From positions 104,127-168,126 of the forward strand of contig NZ_RXFQ01000013.1 of assembly GCF_003951285.1 (NCBI RefSeq): DNA of 64,000 bases. The letters run 5' to 3'. The notes beneath the pieces were generated by a model, which was not told the DNA's origin, did not search any database, and saw nothing but the letters and a program-made list of their open reading frames with translations. The stretch comes from Variovorax beijingensis. GTDB lineage: Bacteria > Pseudomonadota > Gammaproteobacteria > Burkholderiales > Burkholderiaceae_C. The position numbers and the translations under genes were made by a program. Below, in pieces: positions 1-8,984 of the stretch (positions are counted from its first letter, which is position 1; each line of letters begins with the position of its first letter).

Positions 1-1
1 C

Positions 2-2014
2 GGCTTCGCGCTGAACCGCACGCTGGTCAACGAGGACGAGCCCGCCCACATGCCGCGCCGCCGCGTGCTGATGGACCCGTTCACGCCCGAGGCGCTCAAG
101 CACCACGAGCCGATGGTGCGCGAGCTGGCGCGCAGCTATGTCGACCGCTTCATCGACGACGGCCGGGCGGACCTGGTCGACCAGATGCTGTGGGAAATTC
201 CGCTGACCGTGGCGCTGCACTTCCTCGGCGTGCCCGAGGAAGACATGGACACGCTTCGCAAGTACTCTATCGCGCACACCGTCAACACCTGGGGCCGGCC
301 CAAGCCCGAGGAACAGGTGGCCGTGGCGCATGCGGTCGGCAATTTCTGGCAGTACGCCGGCAAGGTGCTCGAGAAGATGCGCCAGGACCCCGACGCACCC
401 GGCTGGATGCAGTACGGCATCCGCAAGCAGAAGCTGCACCCCGAGGTGGTGACCGATTCGTACCTGCACTCGATGATGATGGCCGGCATCGTGGCCGCGC
501 ACGAGACCACCGCCAACGCCACCGCCAATGCGGTGAAGCTGCTGCTGCAGCATCCGCAGGTGTGGCAGGAACTGTGCGAAGACCCGGGCCTCATTCCCAA
601 CGCGGTGGAAGAGTGCCTGCGGCACAACGGCTCGGTGGCCGCCTGGCGGCGCCTCGTCACCAGGGACACGCAGGTGGGCGGCGTCGACCTGCCGGCCGGC
701 TCGCGGCTCTTGATCGTCACCTCGTCGGCCAACCATGACGAAGCGCATTTTTCCGATGCCGACTTGTTCGACATCCGCCGCGACAACGCCAGCGACCACC
801 TGACCTTCGGTTATGGCTCGCACCAGTGCATGGGCAAGAACCTCGCGCGCATGGAGATGCAGATATTCCTGGAGGAGTTCACGCGGCGGCTGCCCCACAT
901 GCGGCTCTCGCCGCAGCGCTTCAGCTATGTGCCGAACACCTCGTTCCGCGGGCCCGAGCACCTGTGGGTCGAGTGGGACCCTGCGGCCAATCCGGAACGC
1001 AAGAACCCTGCGCTGCGCGAGGTGCAGGTGCCGGTGCGCATCGGCGAGCCCTCGCGGCACGCGATCGCGCGGCCCGTGGTGGTGGAGCGCGTGACGCCGG
1101 TGGCCGAGGGCATCGTGAAGCTGCGCCTGGTGTCGCCCGATGGCAAGCCGCTGCCGCGCTGGACCGCGGGTTCGCACATCGACGTGGAATGCGGCTCGCC
1201 CGGGCTGTCCCGCCAGTATTCGCTGTGCGGCGACCCCGACGAAGCCGGCGTGCTCGAGATCGCGGTGCTGCACGAGCCCGAAGGCCGCGGCGGCTCGGCC
1301 TGGGTGCACAGGCAGGTGAAGGCCGGCGACCGGCTGCGCATCCGCGGGCCGCGCAACCACTTCCGGCTCGACGAGTCGCTTGCGAAGGCGATCTTCATCG
1401 CGGGCGGCATCGGCATCACGCCCGTGAGCGCGATGGCGCGCCGCGCGAAGGCGATCGGCATGGACTACGAGCTGCACTACAGCGGCCAAAACCGCGCGCG
1501 CATGGCCTTTCTGGACGAGCTCGCGGCGCTGCACGGCGAGCGGCTGCAGGTCCATGCGAGCGACGAAGGGCGGCGCTGCGACCTGCACGCGCTGCTTGCC
1601 GAGCCGGTGGCCGGTGCGCAGGTCTATGCCTGCGGCCCGCTGCGCATGCTCCAGGCGCTCGAAGACTGCTGCGCCGCCTGGCCCGAGGGTGCCTTGCGCG
1701 TCGAGCATTTCGAATCGACGCTCGCCACGCTCGATCCGGCGAAGGAGCAGGCCTTCGAGGTGGAGCTGAAGGATTCGGGCCTCGTCGTCACCGTGCCGCC
1801 CGACCAGACCTTGCTGTCGGCGCTGCGCGCAGCCAACGTCGACGTGCAGAGCGATTGCGAGGAGGGCCTGTGCGGCTCGTGCGAAGTGCGGGTGTTGTCC
1901 GGCAAGGTCGATCACCGCGACGTGGTGCTGACGCGCCCGGAACGCGAGGCCCACAACAAGATGATGGCCTGCTGTTCGCGCGCTTGCGAAGGCCGGCTGG
2001 TGCTCGAGCTCTAG
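2..2014 (+). CDS. Self-sufficient cytochrome P450 with fused reductase and ferredoxin (CYP116B-like), 5' end outside window
   Basis: Cytosolic monooxygenase in which one chain carries the haem oxygenase and its electron-transfer partners; substrate not predictable. The frame is open to the first base of the window, so the true start lies upstream; the first internal ATG is at 50. The haem-ligand motif FGYGSHQCMG begins at 806. A linker then leads into a phthalate-dioxygenase-reductase-like module with an RQYS flavin motif (about 1210-1221) and a FIAGGIGITP nucleotide-binding motif (about 1393-1422). The C-terminus is a plant-type 2Fe-2S ferredoxin with CEEGLCGSC near 1857 and a further cysteine cluster near 1970. 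This order, P450-FMN/NADPH-2Fe2S, is that of the CYP116B class. The missing part is the N-terminus of the haem domain. It converges on the next gene with 6 bases between stops. Confidence 0.93.
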   Translation, partial: GFALNRTLVNEDEPAHMPRRRVLMDPFTPEALKHHEPMVRELARSYVDRFIDDGRADLVDQMLWEIPLTVALHFLGVPEEDMDTLRKYSIAHTVNTWGRPKPEEQVAVAHAVGNFWQYAGKVLEKMRQDPDAPGWMQYGIRKQKLHPEVVTDSYLHSMMMAGIVAAHETTANATANAVKLLLQHPQVWQELCEDPGLIPNAVEECLRHNGSVAAWRRLVTRDTQVGGVDLPAGSRLLIVTSSANHDEAHFSDADLFDIRRDNASDHLTFGYGSHQCMGKNLARMEMQIFLEEFTRRLPHMRLSPQRFSYVPNTSFRGPEHLWVEWDPAANPERKNPALREVQVPVRIGEPSRHAIARPVVVERVTPVAEGIVKLRLVSPDGKPLPRWTAGSHIDVECGSPGLSRQYSLCGDPDEAGVLEIAVLHEPEGRGGSAWVHRQVKAGDRLRIRGPRNHFRLDESLAKAIFIAGGIGITPVSAMARRAKAIGMDYELHYSGQNRARMAFLDELAALHGERLQVHASDEGRRCDLHALLAEPVAGAQVYACGPLRMLQALEDCCAAWPEGALRVEHFESTLATLDPAKEQAFEVELKDSGLVVTVPPDQTLLSALRAANVDVQSDCEEGLCGSCEVRVLSGKVDHRDVVLTRPEREAHNKMMACCSRACEGRLVLEL

Positions 2015-2020
2015 GGTGGG

Positions 2021-2698
2021 TCAGCGCAGCAAGGCGTGCCCGCCGGCCATGTGCGCCGTCTCTGCGCGCGAGCCGAGTGCGAGCTTTCTGTAGATGCCCT
2101 TGATGCGGCATTCCACCGCCAGCCGGGGCATGGCCAGCGCTTGGGCGACGTCTCGGTGCTCGAGCCCCTGCACCACGAGTTCGAGCGTCTTGCGCTCCTG
2201 CGTCGTCAACGCCGCGTCGGGCATCGACCCCGCATCGGCCGCATGCCCCGCGTGCCATGCAAGCACGCGCCGCGCAATGGCCGGGTCGATGGTGGCGCCG
2301 CCCTGCTCGATGCTGCGCAGGCCGATGCTGAGTTCGAGGTCGTCGCGCTCCTTCAGGAGATAGGCCACCGCGCCGGCGCGAAGCGCGGAAAAAATGGCTT
2401 CCTCGCTGCGGGAGGCGGAAATGGCCACGGCCGGCACCTGCGGATGGTGGGCCTGCAGCCACTCGACGAGCTCGACCGCGCCGTCGCCAGGCAAGCCGAT
2501 GTCCACCAGCACCACGCCGAAGTTCGGCTTCTCCAGCAGCTGCATGGTCATCTCGACGTCGTCGGCCCAGGTGATCTGCGGCTCGTCGCATCCGAGCGTG
2601 GGCAGGATGTAGCGCAGACGTTCCTGCATCGCCGTGTCGTTTTCGACCACGAGCACCGAGTTCAGCGAAACGGTTTCGACGGCTTCCGAAGAGAACAT
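2021..2698 (-). CDS. LuxR/NarL-type response regulator (orphan)
   Basis: A 225-residue two-component response regulator. The receiver domain fills the first half, with the acidic pocket (VVEND, residues 17-21), probable phosphoacceptor Asp66 in VVLVDIGLP and a conserved lysine in AYLLKE. The C-terminal helix-turn-helix is NarL/LuxR-like but has drifted: LTTQERKTLELVVQGLEHRD is recognisable, while the recognition helix reads PRLAVECRIKGIYRKL. I chose the ATG at 2698 because upstream codons in the same frame read as low-quality leader; a longer form from 2848 is possible. No histidine kinase gene lies nearby, so the partner is elsewhere. Target unknown. Confidence 0.85.
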   Translation of the reverse strand: MFSSEAVETVSLNSVLVVENDTAMQERLRYILPTLGCDEPQITWADDVEMTMQLLEKPNFGVVLVDIGLPGDGAVELVEWLQAHHPQVPAVAISASRSEEAIFSALRAGAVAYLLKERDDLELSIGLRSIEQGGATIDPAIARRVLAWHAGHAADAGSMPDAALTTQERKTLELVVQGLEHRDVAQALAMPRLAVECRIKGIYRKLALGSRAETAHMAGGHALLR

Positions 2699-2865
2699 TT
2701 GGGCGGCATTCTGAGGCTGTGGCCGAGAAAATGGGACGTTTCGACTTATTTTGCGCGAATGTTGCCGGAATTCACATTTATGTTCCCCGGTTTGCCCATG
2801 CCTTGAACAGGGCCTTGCACGGAGGGCTGCGCAAGCCCGCGCCGGCACCCAATATTCCTGTTCGA

Positions 2866-3675
2866 TCAGCCCATCAGGTTGCGCAGTGCCGCTTCGACCG
2901 CCGCAGCGGTGGCCAGCGGCTTTTCCATGGGAAACAGGTGCGTGCCGTCAAGCATGGCGATGCGCCCCTTGGTGACCTGCTCGGTCATTGCCATGCCCAC
3001 CTGCCTCATCTCCACCGACTGGCGCCCGCCGATGAATGCGACCTTGCACTTGAGCGGATGGCGGCGCAGCAGGGCACCGAGGTTATGGGGCAAGGTGTTG
3101 TAGATGGCCGTTTCCACGTCGCGGTCGAAGCTCAACTCGCGCGTGTCGTCGCGGTCGCTGGTGCCGTGGTCGATGTAGTCGTGCAGCACCTGCTCGTCCC
3201 ACCTGGAAAAGGCCTTCTTGCTGCGGAAATGCTCGAACACCGCTTCGCGGTGCGCCCAGCTGTTGCGGCGTTTCCGGCTGATGGCGCCGGGCGAAATGCT
3301 CTTCATGAGCGGTGTGCGCTTGACGACATTGAGCGTGTTCGCGCGCCAGCCGCTGAGGACCGGCGAGTCGAGCAGCACCACGCCGCAAGCGAGCGCCGGA
3401 TGCAGCGCCGCGCACATCAGGCTCAGGATTCCGCCAAGCGAATGGCCGACCAGGAACACCGGGCCGCCGGCGCGGTCGGCGTGCCGTTGCGCGAAGTCGG
3501 CCAGCTGCTGCACCAGGTGCGGCCAGTTGTCGGTGACAGGGTACTTCGGGTCGTGCCCGAATTTCTCGATGGCGTCGACCTCGAAGCCGCGGCTGCGCAG
3601 GCTGTCCAGGACGACGCGGTAGGTGCTCGCGGGAAAGCTGTTGCCGTGCGAGAACACGACGGGAGGCATCGGCAT
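2866..3675 (-). CDS. Alpha/beta hydrolase
   Basis: A 269-residue alpha/beta-hydrolase fold protein without a signal peptide. The nucleophile elbow GHSLGG is at residues 77-82 (Ser79), HGNSFPA near residue 10 is the usual oxyanion-hole region, and the C-terminal GTHLFP supplies the probable catalytic histidine. The ATG at 3675 lies 14 bases after the stop of the upstream anbu gene, so the two are almost certainly cotranscribed. The substrate cannot be told from sequence; esterase or lactonase activity is the family default. The same-strand neighbours make mutS-anbu-hydrolase one transcription unit. Confidence 0.85.
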   Translation of the reverse strand: MPMPPVVFSHGNSFPASTYRVVLDSLRSRGFEVDAIEKFGHDPKYPVTDNWPHLVQQLADFAQRHADRAGGPVFLVGHSLGGILSLMCAALHPALACGVVLLDSPVLSGWRANTLNVVKRTPLMKSISPGAISRKRRNSWAHREAVFEHFRSKKAFSRWDEQVLHDYIDHGTSDRDDTRELSFDRDVETAIYNTLPHNLGALLRRHPLKCKVAFIGGRQSVEMRQVGMAMTEQVTKGRIAMLDGTHLFPMEKPLATAAAVEAALRNLMG

Positions 3676-3689
3676 GGCCGCGGTCGGCT

Positions 3690-4529
3690 TCAGATCAGCT
3701 TTTCGTCGGGCGTCGAGATCTTGCGCAGCGGGCTGTGCCGCGTGGCCGGCATCTTCAGCGGATGCTCGGTGGCGGAGTCGTCCCACACCGGGTCCTCGAT
3801 GCTGTCGAACACCTCGCGCAGCTTCTGGCCCCAGCTGTTGTGCATCATGCGGTAGTAGGGGTTGTCGGCATCGATGCAGATCACGCGGTCGGTCTCGAGC
3901 TTGTTGGCCTCGTACACCACCAGGTCGAGCGGCAGGCCCACCGAGAGGTTCGACTTCATGGTCGAGTCCATCGACACCAGCGCGCACTTGGCGGCTTCGT
4001 CCAGCGGGGTCTCGGGCGTGAGCACGCGGTCGAGCACCGGCTTGCCGTACTTCGATTCGCCCACCTGGAAGTAGGGCGTCTCGGTGGTGGCCTCGATGAA
4101 GTTGCCGGCCGCATAGACCAGGAACAGGCGCATGCCTTCGCCCTTGACCTGGCCGCCGAAGATGAAGGACACGTTGAAGTCCAGCCCCGCATGCTTGAGC
4201 GCTTCGGCGTCGCGGTCGTACACGTGGCGCACGGCCGAGCCGAGCACGCGCGCGGCGTCGAACATGCTCTTGGCGTTCCAGATGGTGATGGGGTCGCCCT
4301 GCGAGCCGTCTTCGCGCGTTTCGCGCAGTTCCTCGATCTGCAGGATCTCGCGCACCGACTGCGAGATGCTCAGGTTGCCCGAGGACAGCAGCACCATGAC
4401 GCGGTCGCCCGGCTGCTCGTAGACGATCATCTTGCGGAAGGTGCTGATGTGGTCCACGCCCGCGTTGGTGCGCGAGTCGGAGAGAAACACCAGGCCGGCG
4501 TTGAGTTTGATGCCTACGCAATAAGTCAT
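3690..4529 (-). CDS. anbu: Anbu, bacterial proteasome-like (HslV-related) N-terminal threonine peptidase
   Basis: A 279-residue Ntn-hydrolase of the Anbu (ancestral beta-subunit) family, related to HslV and proteasome beta subunits. The start is set by the family: Met at 4529 followed directly by Thr, which becomes the N-terminal nucleophile after Met removal. Numbering from that Thr, Asp17 (in LSDSRTNAGVD) and Lys32 (in STFRKM) match the catalytic triad. A GTG 15 bases upstream would bury the Thr and is rejected. Residues after about 245 (EDPVWDD onward) form a C-terminal tail. It lies 27 bases behind mutS and 14 bases before an alpha/beta hydrolase. The ATP-grasp, alpha-E and transglutaminase genes often reported beside anbu are not here. 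The physiological substrate of the family is unsettled. Confidence 0.92.
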   Translation of the reverse strand: MTYCVGIKLNAGLVFLSDSRTNAGVDHISTFRKMIVYEQPGDRVMVLLSSGNLSISQSVREILQIEELRETREDGSQGDPITIWNAKSMFDAARVLGSAVRHVYDRDAEALKHAGLDFNVSFIFGGQVKGEGMRLFLVYAAGNFIEATTETPYFQVGESKYGKPVLDRVLTPETPLDEAAKCALVSMDSTMKSNLSVGLPLDLVVYEANKLETDRVICIDADNPYYRMMHNSWGQKLREVFDSIEDPVWDDSATEHPLKMPATRHSPLRKISTPDEKLI

Positions 4530-4556
4530 TTTTTCATCTCGCACGAAGGATGCCCG

Positions 4557-7214
4557 CTACGCGGCGCTGCGTTCGCGCGTGTTCAGTTTTTGTAAGGCAT
4601 AGAGCGCGTCGAGCGCCTCCCGTGGCGTCATCGCATCGGGATCGAGCGCGGCCAGGGCGGATTCTACGGCGCTGGCCATAGGCGTTTCGGCCGCCGGGGG
4701 CGGGGCGAACAGGTCGACCTGCGCGCGCGTCTGGGCGTGCTGCGATTCCAGCGCCTCGAGCGCCTGCCGCGCATGGTTGACCACCGCGGCCGGCATGCCG
4801 GCGAGCCGCGCCACCTGGATGCCGTAGCTCTTGCTGGCCGGGCCGGGCTGCATTTCGTGCAGGAACACGATGTCGCGGCCCGCCTCGGTGGCGCTCACGT
4901 GCATGTTCACGGCGCAGTGGTGCGTGGCCGGGAATTCGGTCAGCTCGAAGTAGTGGGTGGCAAAGAGGGTGAAGGCCTTGCTGCGGTCGTGCAGCTGGGC
5001 CGCGATGCCCGCGGCCAGCGCCAGGCCGTCGAAGGTGCTGGTGCCGCGGCCGATCTCGTCCATCAGCACCAGCGACTGGGCGGTGGCGCTGTGCAGGATC
5101 TGCGCGGCCTCGGTCATCTCGAGCATGAAGGTCGACTGCGCGTTGGCCAGGTCGTCGGCGGCGCCGATGCGGGTGTGGATGGCGTCGATCGGCCCGAGCC
5201 GGCAGGCCGCCGCCGGCACGTGCGAGCCGATGGACGCCAAGAGCACGATGATCGCCACCTGCCGCATGTAGGTCGACTTGCCGCCCATGTTGGGGCCGGT
5301 GATGACCTGCATGCGCTGCTGCGGCCCGAGCTGCGTGTCGTTGGCGATGAAGCCGCCCGAGGATTTCTCGGCCAGCCGCGCCTCCACCACCGGATGGCGG
5401 CCCTGCTGGATCTCGATGCAGGGATGCGAGACGAAGCTCGGCGCGCGCCAGTGCAGCGTGTGCGAGCGCTCGGCCAGTGCGCACAGCGCATCGAGCGTGG
5501 CAATGGCGCCGGCCAACTGCGTGAGCGCGGGTACCGAGGGCTGCAGTGCGTCGAGCAATTGCTCGTAGAGCCACTTCTCGCGGGCGAGGGCCCGGTCCTG
5601 CGCGCTCAGCGCCTTGTCCTCGAAGGCCTTGAGCTCGGGCGTGATGAAGCGCTCGGCGTTCTTCAGCGTCTGGCGGCGGCGGTAATTGTCGGGCACCTTG
5701 GAGAGCGCGCTTTGCGTCACCTCGATGTAGAAGCCGTGCACGCGGTTGAACTGCACCCGCAGGTTGCTGATGCCGGTGCGCTCCCGCTCGCTGACTTCGA
5801 GCTTCAGCAGGAAGTCGTCGCAGTTCTCGCTGATGGCGCGCAGCTCGTCGAGCTCGGCGTCGTGGCCGGTGGCGATCACGCCGCCGTCGCGCACCAGCGC
5901 CGACGGGTCGGGCTTGATCGCGCTCGCCAGCAGGTCGGCGCAGCCCGGCGGCGGCGCGAGCCGTTCGATGATGCGGCCCAGCAGCTCGCCGGACGCCGGA
6001 AGCGCCGGTGCCAGCTGCTCGGACTTCGCGAGCGCGAGGCGCAGCGCCAGCAGTTCGCGCGGACGCACCTGCCTGAGCGCGATGCGCGCCGCGATGCGTT
6101 CCACGTCGCTGGTGTTCTTCAGCTGTTCGCGCAAGGTGCGCCAGGGCGCGGCCGTGCCACCCAGCACCGTGGACTGGAGCGCGGCAATGGCTTCGAGCCG
6201 GGCCTGCGCCTCGCTGCGGTCGCGCCGCGGCGACAGCAGCCAGCGCTTGAGCAGCCGGCTGCCCATGCCCGTCATGCAGGTGTCGAGCAGCGAGAACAGC
6301 GTGGGCGAATCCTCGCCGCGCAATGTCTGCACCAGTTCGAGGTTGCGGCGCGTGGTGGGCGGCAGCTCGACCAGATCGCCGTCGCGCTCCACCGACAGGC
6401 GCTGCACGTGCGAGAGCGCGCGGCCCTGCGTGTGCTCGGCATAGCCCAGCAGCGCGGCCGCGGCGGCATGCGCATTGGCGAGCGATTCGGCGTTCCAGGC
6501 CGCAAGGCTGTTGCTGCCCATCTGCTCGCTGAGCTTGCGTTCGCCCAGGCCACCGTCGAACTGCCACGCGGGCCGGATCGAGAGCGTGAAAGGCGTGGCC
6601 GCGCGCGCGGCCTTCAGGCGCTGCTCGAAGGCCGGCGTCACCTCGGCGCTGTAGAGCAGCTCGCTCGGCGCGATGCGCGCGATCCAGGCTTCGAGCGCGT
6701 CGGCCGGGCATTCGGCCAGCCGCAGTTCGGCGCCGGTCACGCTGAGCCAGGCCAGGCCGCAGAAGTTGCGCGTGCCCGCATGCACCGCGAGCAGCAGCGA
6801 TTCGCTCTTGTCGTTGAGCAGTTCCGAATCGGTCAGCGTGCCGGGCGTGACCACCCGCACCACCTTGCGCTCGACCGGGCCCTTGCTGGCGCCGACTTCG
6901 CCCACCTGCTCGCAGATGGCCACCGATTCGCCCAGCTTGATGAGCCGTGCAAGGTAGGTGTCGACCGCATGGAAGGGCACACCGCACATCACCACCGGCT
7001 GGCCGGCCGACTGGCCGCGCTGGGTGAGCGTGATGTCGAGCAGGCGCGCGGCCTTCTCGGCATCGGCCCAGAACAGCTCGTAGAAATCGCCCATCCGGTA
7101 GAACAGCAGGGTGTCCGGATGGTTCGCCTTGAGGCCCAGGTACTGCGCCATCATGGGCGTATGCCCGGAGAAGTCGCTGGTGGAGGGGGAGGGTTGCGCA
7201 GTCGTCGTTTTCAC
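4557..7214 (-). CDS. mutS: DNA mismatch repair protein MutS
   Basis: The mismatch-recognition ATPase of methyl-directed repair, acting as a dimer with MutL. It has the N-terminal mismatch-binding segment (MMAQYLGLKANHPDTLLFYR and the GDFYELF motif), the connector, core and clamp regions, and a C-terminal ABC-type ATPase with Walker A GPNMGGKST at about residue 640 and the DEIGRGTST Walker B/signature region. The length, 885 residues from the GTG at 7214, is normal. The GTG is preferred because it follows GTCCGA closely and agrees with the usual short leader; an in-frame start at 7262 would add 16 residues. Divergent from the gene at 7323; the 108 bases between them must hold both promoters. 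Confidence 0.97.
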   Translation of the reverse strand: MKTTTAQPSPSTSDFSGHTPMMAQYLGLKANHPDTLLFYRMGDFYELFWADAEKAARLLDITLTQRGQSAGQPVVMCGVPFHAVDTYLARLIKLGESVAICEQVGEVGASKGPVERKVVRVVTPGTLTDSELLNDKSESLLLAVHAGTRNFCGLAWLSVTGAELRLAECPADALEAWIARIAPSELLYSAEVTPAFEQRLKAARAATPFTLSIRPAWQFDGGLGERKLSEQMGSNSLAAWNAESLANAHAAAAALLGYAEHTQGRALSHVQRLSVERDGDLVELPPTTRRNLELVQTLRGEDSPTLFSLLDTCMTGMGSRLLKRWLLSPRRDRSEAQARLEAIAALQSTVLGGTAAPWRTLREQLKNTSDVERIAARIALRQVRPRELLALRLALAKSEQLAPALPASGELLGRIIERLAPPPGCADLLASAIKPDPSALVRDGGVIATGHDAELDELRAISENCDDFLLKLEVSERERTGISNLRVQFNRVHGFYIEVTQSALSKVPDNYRRRQTLKNAERFITPELKAFEDKALSAQDRALAREKWLYEQLLDALQPSVPALTQLAGAIATLDALCALAERSHTLHWRAPSFVSHPCIEIQQGRHPVVEARLAEKSSGGFIANDTQLGPQQRMQVITGPNMGGKSTYMRQVAIIVLLASIGSHVPAAACRLGPIDAIHTRIGAADDLANAQSTFMLEMTEAAQILHSATAQSLVLMDEIGRGTSTFDGLALAAGIAAQLHDRSKAFTLFATHYFELTEFPATHHCAVNMHVSATEAGRDIVFLHEMQPGPASKSYGIQVARLAGMPAAVVNHARQALEALESQHAQTRAQVDLFAPPPAAETPMASAVESALAALDPDAMTPREALDALYALQKLNTRERSAA

Positions 7215-7322
7215 TCGGACGATTATCGGGGACGGCGGCCGGCCATTCCGGCTGACCGGCAATGCGCACCTGCCGCTTTAAAATCCGCCGGCGCGAACCC
7301 CGCGTGAAGAAACAAGGTGCCC

Positions 7323-7949
7323 ATGGTCCACCCGGATGAATTCAAAGGCCCCGAAGCGGACGCGCTGCCCGACACCGTCACCTTGCCCGCAGAACTCGCC
7401 GCGCTGTATCTCTGCATGTCGCCGGCCCAGCTCGCGGACCTGCGCAAATCGAAGCGGCCCGATGGGCGGGCAGGCAACGGCGCCTCCATCATCAAGCCCG
7501 TGGAAAGCGGCGCAGCAGCCGGTCCGAAAGACGCGGTGCTCTACAAGCTCGGCATCTTGCGCGACTTTGCCAAGTCGCATACCGCGCCCACTGCCTTCGA
7601 CACCGCGCTGGACTCCGGGTTGCCGGGCTGGGTGTCCGCCAAGCTGCCTTTCTTTGCCGAGCGCGAACCCCGCGTCAAACGTGGCCGCCGCGTGCTCATC
7701 GGCGGCGCCTGGAACCGGGCGGACCCCCTGCGCGAGAAACGCTTCGCCGACTTGGCGAAGGGCCGCATCCGCTTCACGTCATTGACATGCGCCGAAGCCG
7801 CAGCGAGCCTGTGGGCCGACGTGGCAAGCCACGCTGCACTCGCCGAACAGGGGCTCGCCCTGCTCAGGAGCGAGACACAGGCCATCGAGGCCGCGCTGGC
7901 GGCCACCGGCCAGCTGGCCGCGGCTTCCAATCCGGATGCGGTGGCCTGA
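7323..7949 (+). CDS. Uncharacterised protein, possible N-terminal DNA-binding fold
   Basis: I do not recognise this 208-residue protein. It has no signal peptide and no membrane segment. The first 80 residues (LPAELAALYLCMSPAQLADL, then KPVESGA and VLYKLGILRDF) resemble the layout of a short winged-helix or excisionase-like domain, but this is only a structural impression. The middle (KRGRRVLIGGAWNR) is basic and the C-terminal 60 residues are predicted helical and rich in Ala and Leu. The ATG at 7323 follows AAGG by 8 bases; a GTG lies two codons earlier. It is divergent from mutS and 36 bases before corA, with which it may be cotranscribed. Base composition matches its neighbours. Confidence 0.7.
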   Translation: MVHPDEFKGPEADALPDTVTLPAELAALYLCMSPAQLADLRKSKRPDGRAGNGASIIKPVESGAAAGPKDAVLYKLGILRDFAKSHTAPTAFDTALDSGLPGWVSAKLPFFAEREPRVKRGRRVLIGGAWNRADPLREKRFADLAKGRIRFTSLTCAEAAASLWADVASHAALAEQGLALLRSETQAIEAALAATGQLAAASNPDAVA

Positions 7950-7985
7950 CCCGCTTCCTTCAAGACCAACCAGCGACGAGCACCG

Positions 7986-8963
7986 ATGCTGATCAACTGC
8001 GTGGCCTACGAAAACGGCGCCAAGCTCGCCGACATTCCGGTCGAGGACATCAGCGAGTACATCTCCCGGCCCGGCTGCTTCGTCTGGGTGGCGCTGAGCG
8101 ACGCCACGCCGCAGGAGCTGGCCCAGATGCAGGACGAGTTCAACCTGCATCCGCTCGCGGTGGAAGACGCCCAGCACGGCCACCAGCGGCCCAAGGTCGA
8201 GGAGTACGGTGATTCGCTCTTCGTCGTGATGCACCTGGTCGAGCCCTCCGCCGAGGGCGAGCACTGCATGAACGTGGGCGAGGTCGACGTGTTCGTCGGC
8301 AAGAACTACGTGCTCTCTGTGCGCAACCGCAGCCAGCAGGGCTTCCTGGGCGTGCGCGAGCGCTGCGAGCGCGAGCCCGAGCTGCTGCGCAACGGCGCGG
8401 GCTTCGTGCTGTATGCGCTGATGGATGCGGTGGTGGACCGCTACTTTCCGGTCATCGATGCGCTCGAGGTGGAGCTCGAATCCATCGAGCAGCAGATCTT
8501 CACGCAGGGCGGCGCGGCGCGCGACAAGATCAAGCAGTTGTACGACCTGAAGCGGCGCAGCATGATCCTCAAGCGCGCCGTCGCGCCGCTGGTCGAGGCC
8601 GCGGGCAAGCTGCACGGCGGGCGGGTGCCGCAGATCTGCGTGAGCTCGCAGGAGTATTTTCGCGACGTGGCCGACCACCTGGTCCGCATCAACGGCTCGA
8701 TCGACGCCATGCGCGACACCATCGGCACGGCCATTTCGGTGAACCTCTCGATGGTCACCATCGAGGAGAGCGAAGTGACCAAGCGGCTGGCGGCCTGGGC
8801 CAGCATCTTTGCGGTGTGCACCGCGTTCGCGGGCATCTGGGGCATGAACTTCGAGCACATGCCGGAGTTGAAATTCCGCTATGGGTATGCGGTGGCGCTG
8901 GTGCTGATCGCGGCCACCTGCAGCTATCTCTATTACCGGTTCAGGCGCGCGGGCTGGCTCTGA
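7986..8963 (+). CDS. corA: CorA-family magnesium/cobalt transporter
   Basis: A 325-residue inner-membrane divalent cation channel of the CorA family, which works as a pentamer. The signature GMN is at residues 286-288, at the end of the first of two C-terminal membrane helices; the second (YAVALVLIAATCSYLYYRF) is followed by the basic tail RRAGWL. The large N-terminal cytosolic domain includes QHGHQRPKVEEYGDSLFVV, typical of the family. The gene follows the unrecognised gene by 36 bases and ends before a long inverted repeat that separates it from the convergent ferric reductase gene. Confidence 0.95.
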   Translation: MLINCVAYENGAKLADIPVEDISEYISRPGCFVWVALSDATPQELAQMQDEFNLHPLAVEDAQHGHQRPKVEEYGDSLFVVMHLVEPSAEGEHCMNVGEVDVFVGKNYVLSVRNRSQQGFLGVRERCEREPELLRNGAGFVLYALMDAVVDRYFPVIDALEVELESIEQQIFTQGGAARDKIKQLYDLKRRSMILKRAVAPLVEAAGKLHGGRVPQICVSSQEYFRDVADHLVRINGSIDAMRDTIGTAISVNLSMVTIEESEVTKRLAAWASIFAVCTAFAGIWGMNFEHMPELKFRYGYAVALVLIAATCSYLYYRFRRAGWL

Positions 8964-8984
8964 GTTTTTCTTTCTCCCGCCCCT

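Noticed and set aside
7323..7949. Prophage or integrative element marker (excisionase-like impression)
   Set aside because: No integrase, attachment repeat, tRNA or composition change nearby; the resemblance is only in layout.
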